The notes under the pieces: model-generated
Seen by the model: the letters and a program-made list of their open reading frames with translations, nothing else
Databases searched by the model: none
Told to the model about the DNA's origin: nothing
In this document: in pieces, positions 25,890 through 34,480 of the stretch
How the letters are laid out: each line of letters begins with the position of its first letter
Position numbering within the stretch: position 1 is the first letter of the stretch
Program-made: the position numbers and the translations under genes
NCBI GenBank assembly: GCA_035559595.1
Contig: DATMBF010000008.1
Location: 1 to 64,000, forward strand
Origin: DATMBF01 sp035559595
GTDB lineage: Bacteria > Bacteroidota > Ignavibacteria > UBA10030
Length of the DNA stretch: 64,000 bases
Direction of reading: 5' to 3'

Positions 25890-26423
25890 ATGATGAAACG
25901 GGTTCTCTTTCTGGTCATTGCGGTAGGAACGTCGGCAGGATGGGCTCAGATGAAGATCGGGCACATTAGCTCCGAGGCAATCATGAAGCAACTGCCTGAT
26001 GCCCAAGATGCGCAGCGCCAGCTCGACGCTCTTGTGGCTGAGTGGCAGAGCGAGCTCAGCAAGATGCAGCAGGAGTGGCAGAGGAAGTTCGAGGACTACG
26101 AGAAACGGAAGCTGATCATGACCGATCAACGCCGCGCGGAGGCAGAGAAGGAATTGCAGGAGATGGACCGGAGAATCGCCGAATACCGCAACCAGAAATT
26201 CGGTCAGAACGGTGAACTCTTTAACAAGCAGAACGAACTGATGAAGCCGGTGCAGGATCGCGTGTTCAAAGCGATTCAAGAGGTCGCTGAAGAGGAGGGT
26301 TATGACTACATCTTCGACAAGAGTGGTGAGATTCTCTTGATGTACTCCAACGGGAAGTATGATCTCACAAGTAAAGTTCTCGCCAAATTGCAGGCCGGTG
26401 TCCCAGCGGCCAAGCCAAGGTAA
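25890..26423 (+). CDS. OmpH/Skp-family periplasmic chaperone, copy 2
   Basis: This 177-residue tandem paralogue has a signal peptide ending in GWAQ. The same body pattern follows: KIGHISSEAIMKQLPDAQDAQ, central charged coiled coil, then YDYIFDKSGEILLMYSNGKYDLTSKVL. It is clearly similar to copy 1 along the whole length, but not close to identical. Skp works as a trimer, so the two could form mixed trimers or serve different clients; the sequence does not tell. Two adjacent ATG codons (25890, 25893) could start it. Confidence 0.9.
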   Translation: MMKRVLFLVIAVGTSAGWAQMKIGHISSEAIMKQLPDAQDAQRQLDALVAEWQSELSKMQQEWQRKFEDYEKRKLIMTDQRRAEAEKELQEMDRRIAEYRNQKFGQNGELFNKQNELMKPVQDRVFKAIQEVAEEEGYDYIFDKSGEILLMYSNGKYDLTSKVLAKLQAGVPAAKPR

Positions 26424-26431
26424 TCTTGTGC

Positions 26432-27490
26432 ATGACGGTTGAAGAAATCGCCACATGGCTCCAGGGTGAGCTTGTCGGTGACGGAAAAGCTCAAATCTCT
26501 CGCGTGGCAAAGATCGAAGAAGCTACGCCGGGAGATTTGACATTTTTGGCGAACCCGAAATACGAGAAGTTTGTCTCCACCACAAAAGCCACGGCTATCC
26601 TGGTTTCGAAACAATTCGCCATTGAGAAAGCAAACCACCACAAAGACCTCACCTTCATCAAAGTTGATGATCCGTATGTTGCGTTCCTTCATGTCGTCAA
26701 GCGGCTCTCTCCCCCTGTCGATCCCTTTCCGACCGGAATCCACTCGACGGCAATTGTTCACCCGACTGCCGTCATCGACAAAAACGTCAGTCTCGGTGCT
26801 CATGTCGTCATCGGCGAGGGGGCAACGATTGGGGCAAACACTCGGATCTCCCATCATTGCGTCATCGGTGACCGTGTCACTGTCGGGAGAGATTGCTCGT
26901 TCTACCCCCGAGTTACTGTGTATCATGGATCGAAGATCGGCGACCGGGTGATTCTCCACTCCGGCGTGGTGATTGGGAGTGACGGATTTGGCTTCGCTCC
27001 GAAGAAAGACGGTACCTATGAGAAGATTCCACAGGTTGGCATTGTGAGAATCGAGGATGACGTGGAAATTGGCGCGAATTGCACCATCGATCGCGCAACG
27101 CTTGGCGAAACAGTGTTGAAAAAAGGAGTCAAGTTGGATAACCTGGTTCAGGTTGCCCATAATGTAACGATCGGGGAGAATACGGTCATCGCCGCCCAGA
27201 CCGGCATTGCCGGAAGCACAAAGATCGGCCGCAATGTGATGATTGGCGGTCAGGTGGGGATTGCGGGTCATATCGAGATTGCCGATCGTGCGGTCCTCTT
27301 GGCTCAAGCGGGAATCTCAAAAACTATTCGTGAGTCCGGCATCTACATGGGATATCCCGCCAAGGAGCAGAAGAAAGCTCAAAGGATGGAGGCTGCGCTG
27401 CGATTACTGCCCGATCTGATGGTTGATGTGCGGAAACTTCAGGAGAAAGTGGAAGAGCTTCTCAAACGATTTGAGAAGAGCGGATCATAG
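26432..27490 (+). CDS. lpxD: UDP-3-O-acylglucosamine N-acyltransferase
   Basis: This 352-residue enzyme adds the second acyl chain (from acyl-ACP) to UDP-3-O-acyl-glucosamine in lipid A synthesis. The N-terminal uridine-binding domain (TVEEIATWLQGELVGDG, DLTFLANPKYEKF) is followed by a left-handed beta helix of hexapeptide repeats (IGEGATIGANTRI and so on). The catalytic His lies in VQVAHNVTIGENTVIAAQTGI, and a C-terminal helix closes the chain. ATG 26432 is taken; an in-frame TTG two codons earlier is better placed relative to AAGG. It precedes lpxC/fabZ by 18 bases. Confidence 0.93.
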   Translation: MTVEEIATWLQGELVGDGKAQISRVAKIEEATPGDLTFLANPKYEKFVSTTKATAILVSKQFAIEKANHHKDLTFIKVDDPYVAFLHVVKRLSPPVDPFPTGIHSTAIVHPTAVIDKNVSLGAHVVIGEGATIGANTRISHHCVIGDRVTVGRDCSFYPRVTVYHGSKIGDRVILHSGVVIGSDGFGFAPKKDGTYEKIPQVGIVRIEDDVEIGANCTIDRATLGETVLKKGVKLDNLVQVAHNVTIGENTVIAAQTGIAGSTKIGRNVMIGGQVGIAGHIEIADRAVLLAQAGISKTIRESGIYMGYPAKEQKKAQRMEAALRLLPDLMVDVRKLQEKVEELLKRFEKSGS

Positions 27491-27508
27491 CCAAGCAACG
27501 AGGTCATC

Positions 27509-28960
27509 ATGTTAGTTCAACAGCACACCATTAAGAAACCTGTTACGATGACGGGCGTCGGTTTGCACACAGGCGTGAAAACCACGATGACATTCAAGCC
27601 GGCGCCGGAGAACTACGGTATTCGGTTCCGTCGTGTTGATCTTGGCGGCCAGCCGGAAATCCCCGCACTGGTCGATCATGTAGTTGATGTTGCGCGTGGC
27701 ACCACACTGGCTATCGGTGAGGCGCGCGTACACACCGTCGAACACGTTCTTGCGGCGATTGTCGGCCTTCAGATCGACAACATGATCATCGAGTTGAACA
27801 ACATCGAGCCGCCGATTGGTGACGGAAGCGCAAAACCGTTTGTGGACTTAATCCTCCAGGCAGAAATCCAAGAACAGGACGCTCCGAAAGACTATTTGAT
27901 TATCGATCAGACGATCCGCCATCAGGATGAACAGCGGGGTGTTGACATCGTTGCTTTGCCAACAGACGACTATCGCGTGACCGTAATGGTGGATTACCAC
28001 AATCCTGTTCTGGGCAGTCAGCATACGGGACTCTTCAATCTTGAAAAAGAATTCATAACCGAATTCGCTCCGGCGCGAACGTTTTGCTTTTTGCACGAAG
28101 TTGAAATGCTGCGCGACCAGGGTCTTATCAAAGGCGGAAATCTCGACAACGCCATCGTCATCGTTGATCGCGAAATCTCGGATGACGAGATCAAGAAACT
28201 GGCTCACAAACTCGGCATCGACCATGCTGTGATTCTCGGAACATCGGGGGTTCTCAATAACAAACAGCTCCATTTTCGAAATGAACCCGCACGCCATAAA
28301 CTGCTCGACCTCATGGGTGACCTTGCGCTCATTGGCGTTCCGCTTAAGGCTCAGATCCTCGCGGCAAGGCCGGGACATGCCGCGAATGTCGAATTCGCCC
28401 GCAAGGTTCGAAAACTCTACCAGCAGAAGAAGCTCGTTCGAAAATACCAGCACGAGAAGAAAGAGGGGATTGTCTTCGATGTCAATGCCATCCAGCGCAT
28501 TCTCCCACATCGTTATCCCTTCCTCCTTGTCGATAAGATTACGGAATTCCAGATGGATGAACGTGTCGTTGGGGTCAAGAATGTCACGTACAACGAGCAT
28601 TTCTTTCAGGGACACTTTCCTGGCCAGCCTGTAATGCCGGGTGTGCTCATTATTGAGGCGATGGCGCAGGCTGGTGGCGTGTTGCTGTTGAACGGTTCAG
28701 AGAATCCGGGAAACAAGTTGGTGTATTTCATGGCTATCAACAACGTGAAGTTCCGCAAACCTGTTGTTCCCGGCGACACGTTGATTCTCGAAATCGAAAT
28801 GGTCAGCCGGAGAACGAAGGTGATTCAAATCCGGGGCCGGGCGTTTGTGGAGAACAATCTTGTTGCTGAGGGGGAATTCACTGCGGCGATCGTTGAGCGC
28901 CAGGATGGCCGCGATCAACTTCAAGAACAACCTTCCGCCGTCCCGTCAACTTCTCGCTAA
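27509..28960 (+). CDS. lpxC/fabZ: Bifunctional LpxC deacetylase / FabZ dehydratase
   Basis: This 483-residue fusion is characteristic of Bacteroidota and relatives. Residues 1 to about 310 form the zinc-dependent deacetylase LpxC, the committed step of lipid A synthesis, with VGLHTG, the zinc ligand region HTVEHVLAA and a second ligand region RHKLLDLMGDLALIG. From about residue 325 comes the hotdog-fold 3-hydroxyacyl-ACP dehydratase FabZ, with LPHRYPFLLVDKI, the catalytic HFPGQPVMPGVLIIEAMAQ and FRKPVVPGD. Joining the two puts lipid A and fatty-acid flux under one gene. It lies between lpxD and lpxA in the same operon. Confidence 0.96.
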   Translation: MLVQQHTIKKPVTMTGVGLHTGVKTTMTFKPAPENYGIRFRRVDLGGQPEIPALVDHVVDVARGTTLAIGEARVHTVEHVLAAIVGLQIDNMIIELNNIEPPIGDGSAKPFVDLILQAEIQEQDAPKDYLIIDQTIRHQDEQRGVDIVALPTDDYRVTVMVDYHNPVLGSQHTGLFNLEKEFITEFAPARTFCFLHEVEMLRDQGLIKGGNLDNAIVIVDREISDDEIKKLAHKLGIDHAVILGTSGVLNNKQLHFRNEPARHKLLDLMGDLALIGVPLKAQILAARPGHAANVEFARKVRKLYQQKKLVRKYQHEKKEGIVFDVNAIQRILPHRYPFLLVDKITEFQMDERVVGVKNVTYNEHFFQGHFPGQPVMPGVLIIEAMAQAGGVLLLNGSENPGNKLVYFMAINNVKFRKPVVPGDTLILEIEMVSRRTKVIQIRGRAFVENNLVAEGEFTAAIVERQDGRDQLQEQPSAVPSTSR

Positions 28961-28969
28961 CCCAATCTT

Positions 28970-29761
28970 ATGAACGTTCAGGTGGATGAGAGGGCTGTCG
29001 TCAGTCCGAAAGCTCAAATCGGCTCAAACGTGGTGATCGGTCCGTATGCCGTCATCGAGGATGATGTCGTTATCGGTGATGGCACGTGGATCGGCCCGCA
29101 CGCCGTCATCTTCAACGGGGCGAGGATTGGTCGGGAATGCAAGATCTTTCCAGGCGCCTCCATTTCCGCTCCACCGCAAGATTTGAAGTACAAAGGGGAA
29201 CCGACGCTGATGGAAGTGGGAGATAAGTCGGTCATCCGTGAGTTCGTTACGCTCAATCGAGGAACGGCAGCAAGCGGGAAGACCTCGCTTGGCAGTAACT
29301 GCCTTCTGATGGCGTACACGCATCTCGCACATGATTGTCGCGTCGGAGATCATGTTATTCTGGCGAACTCCGTCGCGCTTGCCGGTCATGTCGAGCTTGG
29401 AAACTATGTGATTATCGGCGGACTTACGCCCGTCCATCAGTTTTGCAAGATCGGCGACCATGCGATGATTGGTGGGGCATTCCGCGTAAGCAAGGATGTT
29501 CCGCCGTACGTTCTCGCGGGCGGAAGTCCGATGGCTTACGAAAAGCTCAATATCATCGGCCTTCAGCGGCGAGGATTCTCCGAGAAGACGATCGACCTCC
29601 TCGAGCAAACCTATCGCATCCTCTATCGTTCGAATCTCAATGTCTCTCAAGCCGTTGAGCGCATCCGCCAGGAAGTTGAGCAAATTCCTGAAGTCCAACA
29701 AGTGCTGCAGTTCATCGCAAATAGCAAACGCGGAATAATTCCGGGATACAGCCGCCGATGA
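28970..29761 (+). CDS. lpxA: UDP-N-acetylglucosamine acyltransferase
   Basis: This 263-residue enzyme carries out the first step of lipid A synthesis, moving a hydroxyacyl chain from ACP to UDP-GlcNAc. The protein is a left-handed beta helix of hexapeptide repeats (VVIGPYAVIEDDVVIGDG onward), with the catalytic His in MAYTHLAHDCRVGDH. The conserved GGLTPVHQFCKIGDHAMIGG and a helical C-terminal domain (VERIRQEVEQIPE) complete the family pattern. The stop overlaps the start of the lipoate-transferase-like gene by 4 bases. Confidence 0.95.
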   Translation: MNVQVDERAVVSPKAQIGSNVVIGPYAVIEDDVVIGDGTWIGPHAVIFNGARIGRECKIFPGASISAPPQDLKYKGEPTLMEVGDKSVIREFVTLNRGTAASGKTSLGSNCLLMAYTHLAHDCRVGDHVILANSVALAGHVELGNYVIIGGLTPVHQFCKIGDHAMIGGAFRVSKDVPPYVLAGGSPMAYEKLNIIGLQRRGFSEKTIDLLEQTYRILYRSNLNVSQAVERIRQEVEQIPEVQQVLQFIANSKRGIIPGYSRR

Positions 29762-30522
29762 GGTGGCGATTCCTCCACTCCGGCGTAAATCCGGGGGACT
29801 ATAATATGCGCCTCGACCGATCACTCGCCGATGAGCTTCACCGTGGCGTCGATGGTTCGACGATAAGAGTCTACGGCTGGCATCCCCCCGCAATCTCGAT
29901 CGGCTATCACCAAAGCGAAGGTGCCATCGATCGCGAAAAAGCGGCGGCGGAGGGTATCGACGTGGTTCGAAGACCAACCGGTGGACGGGCAATACTTCAC
30001 TCCGACGAGCTCACGTACTGTGTAGTGACAGTGGTCGATAGAGATGAGGTCCCGGTGATCTATGGCCGAATCAATGCCGCGTTGCTGGCGGGACTTCGAC
30101 AGCTTGGGGTGCCGGCATCGTTGAGCTTCGTCCAACCACATTTCCCCAGTCTCTACAAAAATGCTTCCTCAACGGTTTGTTTCTCCAATTCTGCCCGCAG
30201 CGAGATTCAGGTCGAAGGCAAGAAGCTTGTCGGCAGCGCTCAGCGAAGATCTGCAAGAAACGACGGAAAAGTCGTGATTCTGCAACACGGATCAATACTG
30301 ATCGGACCAGATCATCAGCGGATTGTCGAATTCCTTCGACTAACGAGTGAGCAGAAAGACGCTTTACAGTCAGAGTTGAAAGCAAAAACAATCGACCTCA
30401 AGTCCGTTCTTGGGGAAGTATCATTCGACGAAGTCGCGTCAGCCGTACGGTATGGATTCGAAACATCTTGGGGAATCCAGTTTGAGCTTGCAGAAACCGA
30501 ACCGATCACAGCACTCACCTAA
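29758..30522 (+). CDS. Octanoyl/lipoyl transferase, LipM/LplA-like
   Basis: This 254-residue protein is of the biotin/lipoate protein ligase fold (PF03099). It shows the acyl-binding RRPTGGRAILH (71-81), the TVCFSNSARSEI segment with Cys141, and KKLVGSAQRR with the essential Lys156. A Cys at this place suggests the LipM-type octanoyltransferase mechanism, with a thioester intermediate, rather than an ATP-using ligase. It would load octanoate or lipoate onto E2 or GcvH domains. It overlaps lpxA by 4 bases and is followed 10 bases later by panB, so cofactor genes appear appended to the lipid A operon. Confidence 0.82.
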   Translation: MRWRFLHSGVNPGDYNMRLDRSLADELHRGVDGSTIRVYGWHPPAISIGYHQSEGAIDREKAAAEGIDVVRRPTGGRAILHSDELTYCVVTVVDRDEVPVIYGRINAALLAGLRQLGVPASLSFVQPHFPSLYKNASSTVCFSNSARSEIQVEGKKLVGSAQRRSARNDGKVVILQHGSILIGPDHQRIVEFLRLTSEQKDALQSELKAKTIDLKSVLGEVSFDEVASAVRYGFETSWGIQFELAETEPITALT

Positions 30523-30531
30523 CTCTTTCCT

Positions 30532-31356
30532 ATGCCCACCCCACAAGCGACGAAAGAAGCAAAGAGAGTTACGACGCGAACGATTGTTTCCATGAAACGT
30601 GAACGGCAGGCCATTGCCTGCCTAACGGCGTATGATTATATCACCGCAAAACTGTTGGATCAGTCTGGAGTTGATCTGATTCTTGTCGGTGATTCGCTCG
30701 GGATGGTCTTTCAAGGTAATGAAACGACAATTCCAGTGACGCTGGACGAGATGATCTATCACGCAAAAACCGTTGTGCGTGGAGTGGATCGCGCCATGGT
30801 GATTGTTGATATGCCCTTCATGTCGTACCAGGCAAACTTTGAAGAGGGATTTCGTAATGCGGGGAGAATCATGAAGGAGAGCGGTGCAGGTGGAGTCAAA
30901 GTTGAAGGGGGAGAGCATGTGGTGCAGATGATTCGGAAAACGACGGAGTCGGGAATTCCCGTGATGGGTCATTTAGGATTGACGCCCCAGTCGATCCACC
31001 GCTTTGGCGGCTATCAGCCGCGCGGAAGAACGGCCGATGAAGCGAAACGGATCCTTCGTGATGCCAAATTACTGGAGGAGGCAGGAGTGTTTGCCATTGT
31101 GCTCGAAAAGATCCCGAGTGCGCTGGCTGCCAGAGTGACGAAATCGGTCAGCGTACCGACGATCGGCATTGGGGCTGGACCCAAATGTGATGGCCAGATT
31201 CTGGTTGTTTCCGATATGTTAGGATTGTATGAAGAGTTCCGACCCCGCTTTGTGCGCCGCTATGCGAATCTTGCCGAGACGATTCGGAGCTCTGTGCGAT
31301 CCTACGTTGAGGATGTGAGGGGTGGGAAATTCCCCAGCAAGGAAGAGAGCTATTAA
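30532..31356 (+). CDS. panB: 3-methyl-2-oxobutanoate hydroxymethyltransferase
   Basis: This 274-residue TIM-barrel enzyme is the first step of pantothenate synthesis, making ketopantoate from 2-oxoisovalerate and methylene-tetrahydrofolate. It shows LTAYDYITAKLLDQSGVDLILVGDSLGMV with metal ligand Asp, VVDMPFMSY, VKVEGGEH, GHLGLTPQSIH and the late GIGAGPKCDGQILV. The protein has a short charged N-terminal extension. It is probably the last gene of the long operon; no intrinsic terminator was recognised after it. Confidence 0.95.
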   Translation: MPTPQATKEAKRVTTRTIVSMKRERQAIACLTAYDYITAKLLDQSGVDLILVGDSLGMVFQGNETTIPVTLDEMIYHAKTVVRGVDRAMVIVDMPFMSYQANFEEGFRNAGRIMKESGAGGVKVEGGEHVVQMIRKTTESGIPVMGHLGLTPQSIHRFGGYQPRGRTADEAKRILRDAKLLEEAGVFAIVLEKIPSALAARVTKSVSVPTIGIGAGPKCDGQILVVSDMLGLYEEFRPRFVRRYANLAETIRSSVRSYVEDVRGGKFPSKEESY

Positions 31357-31420
31357 AGCGAGCGGTTTTGCCAGAATCGGAGAGACGTCCTCTGCGTTGG
31401 GGAATCAAGACACAATACTA

Positions 31421-31513
31421 GTTACATACGATGATTAGCTGACCTTTCTCAACAACGGGAAGCGTTACGAAATCATCGAGGGAGAATTGTTCACGACACC
31501 CGCTCCGGGAAAG
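31421..31513 (+). pseudogene. Uma2-family endonuclease remnant
   Basis: In one frame the bases read VTYDD-stop-LTFLNNGKRYEIIEGELF and then TTPAPGK. This matches the conserved N-terminal part of Uma2/DUF820 proteins (usual form: TYEDYL, then GKRYEIIDGEL and TPAP). The stop (TAG, 31436-31438) stands where a Tyr codon is expected. After 31513 the similarity ends with no metal-site residues following. The remnant lies in the 363-base spacer between panB and surE; nothing else was recognised there. It is an old decayed copy of a gene family often spread in multiple copies. Confidence 0.6.
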
Positions 31514-31682
31514 GTGGGCGTTTTACTGAACTGCGTACATTCCGTTTTTCCAACCTCTTTCCATCTCTCACGTTTTCCATTGACGTTGTCTTTGAGACGT
31601 AAGCCGAGTCGTTGGCGAGGGTGACTGCCGCCCAGAAGTTCTCGATTCCTGCCACCCCACACTCCGCATTCCCACACCGCAT

Positions 31683-31711
31683 TTGTTTAGCCCCTCTTTT
31701 TTCCCTATTTT
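31683..31711 (+). promoter_or_regulatory. Sigma70-like promoter directly before surE
   Basis: TTGTTT (31683-31688) and TATTTT (31706-31711) are 17 bases apart. The expected start site (about 31718) is almost at the ATG (31720), which has no ribosome-binding site, so the mRNA could be leaderless. Confidence 0.45.
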
Positions 31712-31719
31712 AGTTGTGC

Positions 31720-32535
31720 ATGCGAAAAAAGAACTCTACGGCTAAACGGTCTTCTCGGAGATCAGGCCCTCTCAACATTCTCGTCTCAAACGATGATGGG
31801 ATCGATGCGCCGGGGATCCATGCGCTCGTGCAAGAACTCAGGAAGATTGGCCGTGTTACCGTTGTTGCGCCGGATAAGCAGCAAAGTGCAGTTGGCCATG
31901 CTATCACGATGAATTATCCGCTCCGGGTGCATGAGTTTCAGAAAAACGGTTCGTTCTTTGGCTACGCGGTTGAAGGAACTCCCGCCGATTGCGTCAAACT
32001 GGCCGTGCGAGCGCTGCTGAAACGCAAGCCGGATCTTCTTGTTTCCGGAATTAACCATGGGGCAAATACAGCGATCAGCATTATCTATTCCGGCACGGTT
32101 TCGGCTGCGACAGAGGGGACGATCCTGGGCATTCCTTCAATAGCTGTTTCCCTGACAACGTATGGTCCACCCGATTTTCGCTATGCTGCTCATGTGGCAA
32201 AGAAACTCGCGCTGCTCGTCGCAAAGAAAGGCCTCCCGAGCGGCACATTATTGAACGTCAATGTGCCTCCGGTGAAGGCAAAGGAGATCAAAGGCATTAT
32301 CGTTACCCGGCAGGGGAAATCGGTTTGGGATGACCGGTTTGACGTGCGTCGCGATCCTGGCAACAAGGAGTATTTCTGGCTTACCGGGTCACTGGAGGAG
32401 GTGGACAAAGAGCTCGATGTTGATCAGTTTGCCGTTGCCAACAAATACGTCTCTGTTACTCCCATCCAATACGACCTCACCGACTATAGAATGCTCGAGG
32501 AGATGAAGCGCTGGGGCGTGGAGAAACTGAAGTAG
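31720..32535 (+). CDS. surE: 5'/3'-nucleotidase SurE
   Basis: This 271-residue metal-dependent phosphatase acts on nucleoside monophosphates, and some members also act on short polyphosphate. It shows the N-terminal metal motif LVSNDDGIDAPGI, VVAPDKQQSAVGHAIT, the VEGTPADCVKLAV segment and VSGINHGANT with YSGTVSAATEG. A basic 18-residue N-terminal extension (RKKNSTAKRSSRR) precedes the usual start. I chose ATG 31720; TTG 31714 would add two residues and lies just upstream of the predicted transcript start. Confidence 0.93.
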   Translation: MRKKNSTAKRSSRRSGPLNILVSNDDGIDAPGIHALVQELRKIGRVTVVAPDKQQSAVGHAITMNYPLRVHEFQKNGSFFGYAVEGTPADCVKLAVRALLKRKPDLLVSGINHGANTAISIIYSGTVSAATEGTILGIPSIAVSLTTYGPPDFRYAAHVAKKLALLVAKKGLPSGTLLNVNVPPVKAKEIKGIIVTRQGKSVWDDRFDVRRDPGNKEYFWLTGSLEEVDKELDVDQFAVANKYVSVTPIQYDLTDYRMLEEMKRWGVEKLK

Positions 32536-32603
32536 CTCTCTGCAACTGCGGGATCAAGGGTCTCGTTAATTCATTCCCATTATTTCACGAAGGAAAGTCA
32601 TCC

Positions 32604-33083
32604 ATGAAAATCCAAAAAGACAAAGTTGTCACGATAGACTATACGCTCACCGACGAGCTTGGCACTCTGCTCGATACATCAAAAGGCCAAGAGCCGTTGG
32701 TGTATCTCCATGGCAACGGGAATCTGATCTCAGGACTCGAAAACGCCCTTGAAGGCAAATCATCGGGCGAGAACCTCAAAGTTTCGATCCCGCCGGCCCA
32801 GGCTTACGGTGAGTGGGATAAGAACAAATTGGTCGAAGTTCCAAAGTCTCAGTTCGTTGGGGTTGACGAGCTGAAGGTCGGAATGCAATTCAGCGCAAAG
32901 AGTAGTGCCGGCGAGCAAGTTGTGACCGTCGCGAAGATCGAAGGGGACAAGGTAACGATCGATGCGAACCATCCGCTTGCCGGAAAGACCTTGAACTTCG
33001 ATGTCAGTGTGGTGGATGTACGGGATGCGACTTCCGAAGAGCTTAGCCATGGCCATGTGCATGGACCAGGTGGAGCGCATTAG
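32604..33083 (+). CDS. FKBP-type peptidyl-prolyl isomerase, SlyD-like
   Basis: This 159-residue protein has the split FKBP fold with an inserted IF chaperone domain, as in SlyD. It shows VVTIDYTLTDELGTLLDTS and LVYLHGNGNLISGLENALEGKSSGE, then the inserted flap (AYGEWDKNKLVEVPKSQF to about 110), NHPLAGKTLNFDVSVVDV and a His-rich tail (HGHVHGPGGAH) that may bind nickel or zinc. It would catalyse proline isomerisation and assist folding. GAAGGAAAG precedes the ATG. It lies 68 bases after surE. Confidence 0.9.
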   Translation: MKIQKDKVVTIDYTLTDELGTLLDTSKGQEPLVYLHGNGNLISGLENALEGKSSGENLKVSIPPAQAYGEWDKNKLVEVPKSQFVGVDELKVGMQFSAKSSAGEQVVTVAKIEGDKVTIDANHPLAGKTLNFDVSVVDVRDATSEELSHGHVHGPGGAH

Positions 33084-33110
33084 CAACAGAGAAGCTCTTA
33101 CAGAGTACAT

Positions 33111-34268
33111 ATGCGAATCGGAATTCTCACAGGCGGCGGAGACGTCCCCGGACTCAACCCATGCATCAAGGGTGTCGTGTATCGCGCCGTCGATGCCGGA
33201 GCAGAAGTTATTGGAATTCGAAGGGGATGGGGAGGATTGTTGGAATACGATCCTGCCGCGAGGGATAATACCCGGAACATCATTCCGCTGGACAAGTACA
33301 ACACGCGAACGATTGACCGGACGGGCGGCACGTTCTTGCACACCTCTCGGACAAATCCCGCCAAAGTGAAGAAGGCTGATATTCCTCCTTTCCTTCGGAA
33401 CTCCGATTATGCGAGTCTCCCCGAAGAGAAAAAGTTCGATTTCACGTCTCATATCCTTAGGGTGATTGAGAACCTCAAGCTCGATGTGTTGATCACCATC
33501 GGCGGAGACGACACGCAGAGTTACGCGGTTCGATTGCACAAAGAGGGAGTGCCGGTGATTGCCATTCCCAAGACCATGGACAATGATGTCTATGGGACCG
33601 ACTACTGCATCGGATTTTCCACAGCGGTTACGCGGAGTGTTGATTTCATTACAGCGCTGCGGACGGTTGCGGGATCGCACGAACGCATTGCTATTGTGGA
33701 ACTCTTTGGAAGGAACTCCGGAGAAACGTCACTCATTTCGGCCTATCTGGCTGGAGTCGATCGAGCAATTATTTCGGAGGTTCCATTCGATCCGGACAAG
33801 CTCGCTGCGTTTCTTGTTGAGGACAAGAAGCACAATCCCAGCAACTACGCCATTATGACAATCTCGGAAGGTGCAACGCTGATCGGTGGCAAGATTATTG
33901 AAACAGGTCCGGAAGATGCTTATGGTCATCGCAAACTGGGTGGAATCGGTGCACTCACGGAAGAGTACCTACAGACAAAGCTCGGTCTCCACACAGTGTA
34001 TCAACAAATTGCGTATTTGATGCGCAGTGGTGAGCCGGATGCTCTCGATCGGATGGTTGCGTTCAGCTACGCGAGTCTTGCCACCGACCTTGCTCTCAAG
34101 AAGGAATTCGGAAAGATGGTCGCGCTTCGTGAAGGGAAGTATACAACCGTCTCTATCGATGTGATCACTCAGGGAGTAAAGCGGGTCGATGTTGATGCCC
34201 TCTACGATGCCGACCAGTACCGGCCTAAAGTATCTCACCTGCTTGGCAAGCCGATGTTTCTGTACTGA
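33111..34268 (+). CDS. 6-phosphofructokinase, PPi-dependent type by signature
   Basis: This 385-residue enzyme is of the PFK family, phosphorylating fructose 6-phosphate. It begins RIGILTGGGDVPGLN. The phosphoryl-donor loop reads GGDDTQS and the next catalytic segment PKTMDNDVYGTDYCIGFSTA. ATP-using PFKs have GGDGS and PGTIDND at these places. Asp and Lys here are the established marks of pyrophosphate-dependent enzymes, which are reversible. SHERIAIVELFGRNSGETS forms the sugar-phosphate site. It lies 27 bases after the slyD-like gene and converges on a transporter gene. Confidence 0.88.
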   Translation: MRIGILTGGGDVPGLNPCIKGVVYRAVDAGAEVIGIRRGWGGLLEYDPAARDNTRNIIPLDKYNTRTIDRTGGTFLHTSRTNPAKVKKADIPPFLRNSDYASLPEEKKFDFTSHILRVIENLKLDVLITIGGDDTQSYAVRLHKEGVPVIAIPKTMDNDVYGTDYCIGFSTAVTRSVDFITALRTVAGSHERIAIVELFGRNSGETSLISAYLAGVDRAIISEVPFDPDKLAAFLVEDKKHNPSNYAIMTISEGATLIGGKIIETGPEDAYGHRKLGGIGALTEEYLQTKLGLHTVYQQIAYLMRSGEPDALDRMVAFSYASLATDLALKKEFGKMVALREGKYTTVSIDVITQGVKRVDVDALYDADQYRPKVSHLLGKPMFLY

Positions 34269-34423
34269 CGAGTGACAAGACTGATGCAGTGTTTTCCGGA
34301 GGCTTAAGATGGTTGTTGAAGGTAGAGACGTGACGCGATCATTGTGCCAAAGGGGCTGTCCACTCAGCGGGGTGATCGGCAATAAGGCTGTTATAAGTCT
34401 GGATGCCCCCAGGTCCTAAAACA

Positions 34424-34455
34424 AGAATCCCGGCCTCAAAAGGGGTCGGGATTCT
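34424..34455 (-). terminator. Intrinsic terminator for the AGCS transporter gene
   Basis: AGAATCCCG (34424-34432) and CGGGATTCT (34447-34455) form a perfect 9-base stem, with further CC/GG pairing inside. On the minus strand the stem is followed by TGTTTTA, a modest U-run. No T-run follows on the plus strand. Confidence 0.7.
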
Positions 34456-34480
34456 GGAAACATCTGCAGCAGGGGGATGC

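Noticed and set aside
26306..27307. 333-codon open frame on the minus strand across ompH copy 2 and lpxD
   Set aside because: It is a shadow of the lpxD hexapeptide repeat coding sequence; no family features are visible.
31465..31682. Minus-strand frames of 63-70 codons between panB and surE
   Set aside because: They are short, overlap the Uma2 remnant and have no recognisable domain or ribosome-binding site.
32760..33680. 306-codon open frame on the minus strand over the slyD-like and PFK genes
   Set aside because: It spans two real plus-strand genes and shows no motif or ribosome-binding site.
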